From an uncultured Candidatus Planktophila sp. (GTDB lineage: Bacteria > Actinomycetota > Actinomycetes > Nanopelagicales > Nanopelagicaceae): a stretch of DNA of 64,000 nucleotides. This document shows, one piece after another, positions 59,015-64,000 of this stretch (its first letter is position 1; every line of letters starts with the position of its first letter). The notes under the pieces were generated by a model, which was not told the origin of the DNA, made no database searches, and saw only the letters and a program-made list of their open reading frames with translations. The DNA lies in NCBI GenBank assembly GCA_937975715.1, contig CALJUA010000080.1, positions 43,978-107,977 of the forward strand, written 5' to 3'. Both the position numbers and the translations under genes were made by a program.

Positions 59015-59611
59015 ATGACTTCAACTAGCCACGACGCTATGAAATCCATCAAAATCTATGGACACGTCAGCGCTACACCAGAGAACTTCGCACAGCTTCT
59101 CGGTGGCACCGCATCGAGCGAAGTCGATCCAGAATGTAATGCAGCAATATTCGCGATTAATCCTTCTGCTGGAATTGACGCTCAGACAATTGAGCTCTGG
59201 CATGGATTTGATGAACTTCAAACTCCACGCATGGTGATAGTGACCGTGCTTGATGGAATGGAAATGGATTTCGATGATGCCGTGCTGATAGGCAATCGAG
59301 TTTTTGATCCGCTGGTTACTCCATATTTAGTACTTCATGGCGAAAATGGTTCACCCATCGGAACGATCTCACTAGAAGATTTATCTACCCGTGATTACTC
59401 AACAAACCCACCGACTATTGGCGAGAGTGATTCTGAACTTCGTGAACTCGTTGCTGATTTTCAAGAGGAATATCGCGAACAAATGGTGGAAATGGAAGAG
59501 GGAGCATTTGCAGCTGGCATTCTCTTTCCTGCTATCCCCGTCAATTCAGCAAACGGTATGGGGCTAGATATCGTGCAAGATTTCTTGAAGCAATTACCAA
59601 GCGGCAGCTAG
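59015..59611 (+). CDS. degenerate EF-G-like G-domain protein without P-loop
   Basis: A 198-residue protein not matching a named family, but its parts line up in order with the G domain of EF-G paralogues (EF-G2). IKIYGHVSATPENFAQLLGG (12-31) stands where the P-loop GHxGxGKT should be, but lacks Gly and Lys. The switch I/II region is missing (about 10 residues instead of about 70). CNAAIFAINPSAGIDAQTIELW (41-62, split by me) matches the AAxxVxxAxxGVxxQTxxxW stretch, PRMVIVTVLD the NKxD strand with TVLD, and FPAIPVNSANGMGLD the G5 end. Domains II-V are absent. GTP binding is not expected. Leaderless TAGAGT start; 18-bp overlap with the HIT gene. Confidence 0.65.
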   Translation: MTSTSHDAMKSIKIYGHVSATPENFAQLLGGTASSEVDPECNAAIFAINPSAGIDAQTIELWHGFDELQTPRMVIVTVLDGMEMDFDDAVLIGNRVFDPLVTPYLVLHGENGSPIGTISLEDLSTRDYSTNPPTIGESDSELRELVADFQEEYREQMVEMEEGAFAAGILFPAIPVNSANGMGLDIVQDFLKQLPSGS

Positions 59612-60124
59612 TTCGTCTCTCGTCAGAGTAAGTAGTTGGGGCAACACTTTTGTCTTACCGATAATCGGCATGAAGTTTGCATCGCCCGACCATCGCGGAA
59701 CAATATGTTGGTGAATATGTGCTGCAACTCCCGCGCCTGAAATAGCGCCTTGGTTCATTCCCAAGTTAAAGCCTTCAGCGTTAGAAACTTTACGAACAGT
59801 CAGCATCGCATGGGCAGACATATCGGCGATCTCATGTCGTTCTTCTATTGTTAAATCAGTGAGGTCAGCGACATGACGATAAGCGCAGACAAGAAGATGT
59901 CCTGGGTTATATGGATAGAGGTTCATGACCACATAAGCGTGTTCGCCTCGTGCAACGACAAGTCCTTCTTCATCCGAGAGACCCGGGATGCGACAGAAGG
60001 GACATTGCACATCATTGCCATCAAGAGGGCGGTTCTCTCCGCGCAAATAATCCAAGCGGTGAGGAGCCCAGAGGCGCTGCCAGCCATCTGGCATTCCTGC
60101 TCCGCCATTGAGAACCTGAGACAT
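59594..60124 (-). CDS. HIT-domain protein, Ap4A phosphorylase-like
   Basis: A 176-residue histidine-triad protein close to mycobacterial Rv2613c, an Ap4A phosphorylase. It has LSDEEGLVVARGEHAYVVMN, LYPYNPGHLLVCAYRHV and the triad AHIHQHIVPRWSGD. A CPFC pair near 41 may bind zinc. It lies 2 bp after thrS without a ribosome site, as in mycobacteria, and overlaps the opposing gene by 18 bp. Confidence 0.9.
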   Translation of the reverse strand: MSQVLNGGAGMPDGWQRLWAPHRLDYLRGENRPLDGNDVQCPFCRIPGLSDEEGLVVARGEHAYVVMNLYPYNPGHLLVCAYRHVADLTDLTIEERHEIADMSAHAMLTVRKVSNAEGFNLGMNQGAISGAGVAAHIHQHIVPRWSGDANFMPIIGKTKVLPQLLTLTRDELAAAW

Positions 60125-60126
60125 TT

Positions 60127-62115
60127 TTAGTTCTGTGTTCTCTCTGCGACAACCTTTGCAATTTCTGCGATTGCATCAGCGATAGGAACGCCATTCTTCT
60201 GATCACCATTGCGGTAACGGAATGAGACTGCTCCGGCCTTCATATCCTCTTCGCCTGCAATCAACATAAATGGAATTTTCTGCAACTGTGCATTACGAAT
60301 CTTCTTCTGGAAGCGATCATCGGATGCATCAATATCGGCGCGGATGCCAGCCTTCTTAAGCTGTGCAACAACGTCATACATGTAATCAGCAAAGGTATCT
60401 GCAACCGGAATTGCAATTGCCTGCACTGGCGCAAGCCAAGCTGGGAATGCTCCTGAGTAGTGCTCAGTAAGAACTCCAAAGAAGCGCTCGATTGAACCGA
60501 AGAGTGCCCGGTGAATCATTACCGGGCGCTGGCGAGTTCCATCTGATGCTGCATATTCAAGTTCAAAGCGCTGTGGCAACTGGAAGTCCACTTGAATGGT
60601 AGACATCTGCCAGGTACGACCAATTGCATCCTTAGCTTGAACAGAAATCTTTGGACCGTAGAAGGCTGCTCCGCCTTCATCAAGTACGAGTTCGAGATTC
60701 TGAGCTAGAGCTGCCTTGCGAAGAGCTTCTGTTGCTTCTTCCCAATCAGAATCTTCTCCAACTGACTTCTCAGGATTACGGGTTGAGAGTTCGAGATAGA
60801 AATCCTCAAGACCATAATCACGGAGCAGGTTAAGAACGAATGTCAGAAGCGAATCGAGCTCGCCAGGCATCTGATCTTTTGTACAGTAAATATGCGCATC
60901 GTCTTGAGTAAATCCGCGTGCACGAGTAATGCCGTGAAGTACGCCAGATTTTTCATAACGATAGACAGTTCCGAATTCGAAGAGACGCAAAGGAAGTTCG
61001 CGATATGAACGACCACGTGACTGGAAAATAAGATTATGGAAAGGGCAGTTCATTGGCTTCATGTAGTACTGCTGGCCAGGGCGCTTGATTGTGCCGTCCT
61101 CGTGAAGCTCTTCATCCATAATCATCGGTGGGTACATACCTTCTGAGTACCAATCCAAGTGACCCGACTTCTGGAAGAGCGCAGCCTTTGTTAAGTGCGG
61201 GGAGTAAACAAACTCGTAGCCCTCATCTTCATGGCGCTTACGTGAGTAATCCTCCATTGCGCGACGGATGATTCCGCCCTTGGGATGGAAGACAGCCAAG
61301 CCTGAACCGATTTCTTCTGGAAATGAGAACAAATCAAGCTCTTGACCAAGGCGACGGTGATCGCGCTTTTCAGCCTCTGCCAATAATTCAAGATATGCAT
61401 TGAGCTCATCTTGTGATGGCCACGCTGTTCCGTAGATGCGCTGCAACATTGGATTCTTCTCAGAGCCACGCCAATATGCACCAGCGCTACGCATCAACTT
61501 AAAGGCAGGAATGTGCTTTGTAGATGGAAGGTGCGGACCGCGGCAGAGATCAGACCAGACAGGTTGACCGTCACGACCAAGGTTGTCGTAAATAGTGAGC
61601 TCTCCCCCACCAACCTCAACGCTTGCCTCATCACCTTGCGGACCCTTAAGACCAATAAGTTCGCACTTGTATGGCTCGTGAGCTAACTCCTTAAGAGCAT
61701 CTGCCTCTGTTGTAACACGTCGCTTAAAGCGCTGACCTTCTTTAACAATCTTGCGCATGGCGCTTTCGATCTTCTCGAGATCGTCTGGATTGAAAGGCTC
61801 TTGTGGATCGAAGTCGTAATAGAAGCCATCTGTAATCGGAGGACCGATTCCGAGGCGTGTCTGTGAAAACACTTGTTGTACTGCCTGCGCCATAACGTGC
61901 GCAGTTGAGTGGCGAAGAACGGCGAGGCCCTCAGGTGATGAGATAGAGACGCCTTCGACGACATCGCCTTCTGCCAAGTCCGTCCAGAGATCACGGAGCA
62001 CGCCGTTGATCTTGCAGACAACGATCTCCTTATTCTCAGCGAAGATATGAGTTGGCTTCTGGTCGACTTCAACCTTACGTGGCTGACCCTCGACGATAAT
62101 CGCGATTTCGGACAT
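60127..62115 (-). CDS. thrS: threonyl-tRNA synthetase
   Basis: Charges tRNA-Thr. The 662-residue class II enzyme has an N-terminal TGS domain, the N2 editing domain with [17 protein letters not shown] and the later HxxxC-type pair in the SAD region ([20 protein letters not shown]), the catalytic core with [13 protein letters not shown] and [16 protein letters not shown] [14 protein letters not shown], and the anticodon domain. TAGTCT (62127-62122) lies 6 nt before the ATG and ends on the first base of the pabC stop. Confidence 0.96.
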   Translation of the reverse strand: MSEIAIIVEGQPRKVEVDQKPTHIFAENKEIVVCKINGVLRDLWTDLAEGDVVEGVSISSPEGLAVLRHSTAHVMAQAVQQVFSQTRLGIGPPITDGFYYDFDPQEPFNPDDLEKIESAMRKIVKEGQRFKRRVTTEADALKELAHEPYKCELIGLKGPQGDEASVEVGGGELTIYDNLGRDGQPVWSDLCRGPHLPSTKHIPAFKLMRSAGAYWRGSEKNPMLQRIYGTAWPSQDELNAYLELLAEAEKRDHRRLGQELDLFSFPEEIGSGLAVFHPKGGIIRRAMEDYSRKRHEDEGYEFVYSPHLTKAALFQKSGHLDWYSEGMYPPMIMDEELHEDGTIKRPGQQYYMKPMNCPFHNLIFQSRGRSYRELPLRLFEFGTVYRYEKSGVLHGITRARGFTQDDAHIYCTKDQMPGELDSLLTFVLNLLRDYGLEDFYLELSTRNPEKSVGEDSDWEEATEALRKAALAQNLELVLDEGGAAFYGPKISVQAKDAIGRTWQMSTIQVDFQLPQRFELEYAASDGTRQRPVMIHRALFGSIERFFGVLTEHYSGAFPAWLAPVQAIAIPVADTFADYMYDVVAQLKKAGIRADIDASDDRFQKKIRNAQLQKIPFMLIAGEEDMKAGAVSFRYRNGDQKNGVPIADAIAEIAKVVAERTQN

Positions 62116-62119
62116 GTGC

Positions 62120-62845
62120 TTAGACTACCGAAAAGTATTGAACCTTTTCCCTCATTAGCGCGCCAAAAGCCTGTGAGAGTGGCCCACATTCAAAGCGCAT
62201 TTCACCAACTTGAACCACTGGCTGCGCAATCTTCAAGCTACTGAGAAGGTAGATCTCATTTGCCTGAGGCACCTCGGTGATATGAATATTACGAACAAGA
62301 ACGCCACATTTTTCTATCGCAAGAGATCGCATAGTGCCCGGCAATATTCCAGCGGTTATTGGCGGAGTAAACCAAGTTTCACCAAAGAGAAAAGCTAAAT
62401 TTGAAAGCCCTGTCTCGGTGACATTGTTCTCTCGGTTGAAAATCATCGCGTCATCGAATCCATGTGCTCGAGCTTCATCAACCACTTCGTAATGTGAATC
62501 GTAGGGATAGATCTTGAATTGCTCCCCGATTGCTTTAGAAGTAATTGCGGAGAAAGTTAAGTACCCACCTTCGGTGAGATCTACATATTCATCATGGGTA
62601 ATGACGATGCCTGCGCGATTGAAACAGATTCGAAGTCGGCCGATTTCATGAGGATTCTCCTCAATCACCTTTGAAATAGCGATTCGAAGCTCTTCTTCGC
62701 CAGGAATCTTGATGCCGGTTGCCTGTGACGCCGTAAGCGCTCTTCGCATATGTCGAGTGAGCTCCGCTACCTGCCCCTTTTCGGTGCGCAGAGTCTCGAA
62801 GAAACCTTCGCCCTCAGGAAATGGTCGACGCACAGGATGGCTCAT
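62120..62845 (-). CDS. pabC: aminotransferase class IV, probable aminodeoxychorismate lyase
   Basis: Probably releases 4-aminobenzoate for folate. The 241-residue class IV PLP protein has GEGFFETLR near the start, a Lys at 111 ([11 protein letters not shown]) that aligns with the catalytic Lys by distance, and [15 protein letters not shown] and [11 protein letters not shown]. The residues around the Lys differ from the usual KxxN, so a different substrate cannot be ruled out. Its overlap with pabB by 4 bp supports the folate role. Confidence 0.83.
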   Translation of the reverse strand: MSHPVRRPFPEGEGFFETLRTEKGQVAELTRHMRRALTASQATGIKIPGEEELRIAISKVIEENPHEIGRLRICFNRAGIVITHDEYVDLTEGGYLTFSAITSKAIGEQFKIYPYDSHYEVVDEARAHGFDDAMIFNRENNVTETGLSNLAFLFGETWFTPPITAGILPGTMRSLAIEKCGVLVRNIHITEVPQANEIYLLSSLKIAQPVVQVGEMRFECGPLSQAFGALMREKVQYFSVV

Positions 62846-63843
62846 AGTTCCCCACCTGCAATAGAAATTAAGTGGCGCGCTTTAAGTTGAGTCTCTTCCC
62901 ATTCGGCTTGCGCATCACTGCCCCACGTAATTCCTGCACCAGTTCCGTATCGAAGGTACTTGTCACCAGTTGTCCAGAAAGTACGGATAGCAACTGCTAA
63001 TTCTGCGCGATCTCCATGAATCCAACCAAGCGCACCACAGTAGGGACCACGGGCACCTTCGCGTTCTTCAATAATTGAAAGTGCGGATGATTTTGGAGCG
63101 CCGGATACTGATCCTGGTGGAAGCAGTGCCCAAAGGATTGATTTCCAAGATGTTCCTTCATTGAGAATTCCTTCAATATCTGAAACCAAGTGCGTGATAC
63201 CTGGGTGCTTCTCTTGTCTAAAGAGTGCTGAAACTTCAACGGTGCCAGGTTGGCATACCTGTGAAAAATCGTTTCGCATTAAATCGACGATCATTAAATT
63301 TTCAGATTTATCTTTATCGCCAAATACTTCTTGGTTCCATCGAATCGTGCCCTTAATAGGAGATGTCATAATTTTTGAACCAGTGCGCGAGAGAAATCTT
63401 TCGGGTGATGCTGACGCAACTTCATAACCTGGAATCTTCAGATATGTAGCGAAAGGTGCCGGGTGCGCATTGAGCACAGCCGCGAAGAGCACGTCGAGAC
63501 CCTGAGGCTTATCCCCCATGAAATGTGAGAGCTGTCGACAAGCATTGACTTGATAGACACCTCCGGCGGCTATCGCTTCACGAATCTGATGAACGTATGC
63601 GATGAAATCAATTTCATCGACGCTGGACTTCCAAGGTCGCTCTAATCGGTTCCAGGTTTCATCCGCAGTAAAAGGCTTTTCGACAACTTTCTTGAAGCGA
63701 GCAAAGTGATATTCACCTTCAAAGGTGGTCAGTACCGCCCAGAAATTGCCATCATCGAGTCGAGATGGATCGGTGGTGATTTCAGCTAAACGGCTCGCCT
63801 CTACGCCACCCATCCAGAAGCGATATCCCTTGCCGATAAACAT
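62842..63843 (-). CDS. pabB: aminodeoxychorismate synthase component I, short form
   Basis: Turns chorismate plus ammonia into aminodeoxychorismate. The 333-residue protein contains the chorismate-binding core: ASASPERFLS, PIKGTIRW, ENLMIVDLMRNDFSQVC, LPPGSVSGAPK and GAGITWGSDAQAEWEET. The usual N-terminal domain of about 100-150 residues is reduced. ATG 63843 is backed by TAGCCT (63855-63850) 6 nt upstream, so the short form looks real. The glutaminase partner gene is not in the window. Confidence 0.88.
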   Translation of the reverse strand: MFIGKGYRFWMGGVEASRLAEITTDPSRLDDGNFWAVLTTFEGEYHFARFKKVVEKPFTADETWNRLERPWKSSVDEIDFIAYVHQIREAIAAGGVYQVNACRQLSHFMGDKPQGLDVLFAAVLNAHPAPFATYLKIPGYEVASASPERFLSRTGSKIMTSPIKGTIRWNQEVFGDKDKSENLMIVDLMRNDFSQVCQPGTVEVSALFRQEKHPGITHLVSDIEGILNEGTSWKSILWALLPPGSVSGAPKSSALSIIEEREGARGPYCGALGWIHGDRAELAVAIRTFWTTGDKYLRYGTGAGITWGSDAQAEWEETQLKARHLISIAGGEL

Positions 63844-63885
63844 GGCGTAAGGCTAAGGGCTGTGGCCTCGATACTGGCTCACGCT

Positions 63886-63915
63886 TTGGCACTTCGGCCA
63901 CTCCTACGCTAGATT
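63886..63915 (+). promoter_or_regulatory. promoter of tRNA-Gly
   Basis: A -35 TTGGCA (63886-63891) and -10 TAGATT (63910-63915) are 18 bp apart, placing the start near 63922, about 8 nt before the mature tRNA. The pabB promoter lies just upstream on the other strand. Confidence 0.6.
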
Positions 63916-63929
63916 TGCGCCCGCAATAC

Positions 63930-64000
63930 GCGGACGTAGCGCAGCTGGTAGCGCGGAACCTTGCCAAGGTTCAGGTCGCGGGTTCGAACCCCGTCGTCCG
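63930..64000 (+). tRNA. tRNA-Gly (anticodon GCC), 3' end cut by the window
   Basis: The acceptor GCGGACG (63930-63936) pairs with CGTCCG at the window end; the last paired base and the discriminator lie outside. Anticodon stem GAACC/GGTTC (63956-63960/63968-63972) encloses TTGCCAA, with GCC at 63963-63965. The T arm GCGGG-TTCGAAC-CCCGT is present. It reads GGC and GGU codons. Confidence 0.95.

Noticed and set aside
1..64000. mobile elements, CRISPR arrays, prophage or toxin-antitoxin pairs
   Set aside because: I saw no transposase, integrase, direct repeat array or small paired genes; nearly all space is filled with conserved housekeeping genes, and no gap exceeds 155 bp.

Overview
Taxonomy. 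The window looks like a piece of chromosome from a small-genome, moderate-GC, free-living actinobacterium. The best guess is the freshwater acI / Nanopelagicales type, but this is inferred from content and compactness and I cannot test it here. The actinobacterial assignment rests on gene order familiar from Mycobacterium and Streptomyces: thrS-HIT-pgsA-PatA-like-pimA-pdxS-pdxT-yebC-ruvCAB-secDF-rel; hisS-aspS-alaS-ruvX-mltG-aroE-aroC-aroK-aroB-aroQ-efp-nusB; and bldD/pyrR-pyrBC-carAB-pyrKDF-mihF-gmk-rpoZ-coaBC-metK-priA-def-fmt-rsmB-rpe. It is also supported by actinobacteria-type proteins such as mIHF, BldD, a motif-less PriA, PIM-synthesis enzymes and a DUF3048 protein. I saw no insertion sequence, prophage, integrase or CRISPR array.

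Layout. 1-6.5 kb holds a cut M20 peptidase, tRNA-Leu(GAG), and purine and thymidine salvage genes (apt, tdk, an NCS2 purine permease) mixed with a surface acyltransferase and two small membrane proteins. 6.5-11.1 kb holds ung, a lone ABC ATPase, serB, hisGE and pnuC. 11.1-29.7 kb is one very long leftward gene string that starts with pyrR and the whole de novo UMP pathway. It continues through an mIHF-guanylate kinase fusion, rpoZ, coaBC, metK, priA, def, fmt, rsmB and rpe. 29.7-43.5 kb has a BldD-like regulator, then nusB, efp, the shikimate genes aroQBKCE, mltG, ruvX and three aminoacyl-tRNA synthetases. 43.5-59 kb carries an MBL hydrolase, a DUF349 protein, rel, secDF, ruvBAC, yebC, pyridoxal-phosphate synthase and the phosphatidylinositol mannoside genes. 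59-64 kb has a degenerate EF-G-like protein, a HIT hydrolase, thrS, pabC, pabB and tRNA-Gly(GCC), cut by the window end.

How it works together. Most genes are housekeeping: nucleotide supply, shikimate and folate precursors, cofactors, translation, recombination and inner-membrane lipid synthesis. They are packed with 0-20 bp gaps or 1-14 bp overlaps. Two convergent pairs meet with no spacer, two overlap, and only one clear intrinsic terminator is visible (6528-6565).

Main discoveries. At least 13 genes have a TANNNT -10 box placed exactly 6-7 nt before the ATG, which is the mark of leaderless transcripts. At two loci back-to-back genes share overlapping -10 boxes in only 22-23 bp, and at several places the -10 box contains the stop codon of the gene before. 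mIHF and guanylate kinase are fused in frame. A 198-residue protein between pgsA and the HIT gene looks like the G domain of an EF-G paralogue that has lost its P-loop and switch regions. pyrR has a textbook PyrR-binding hairpin just before its ribosome binding site.
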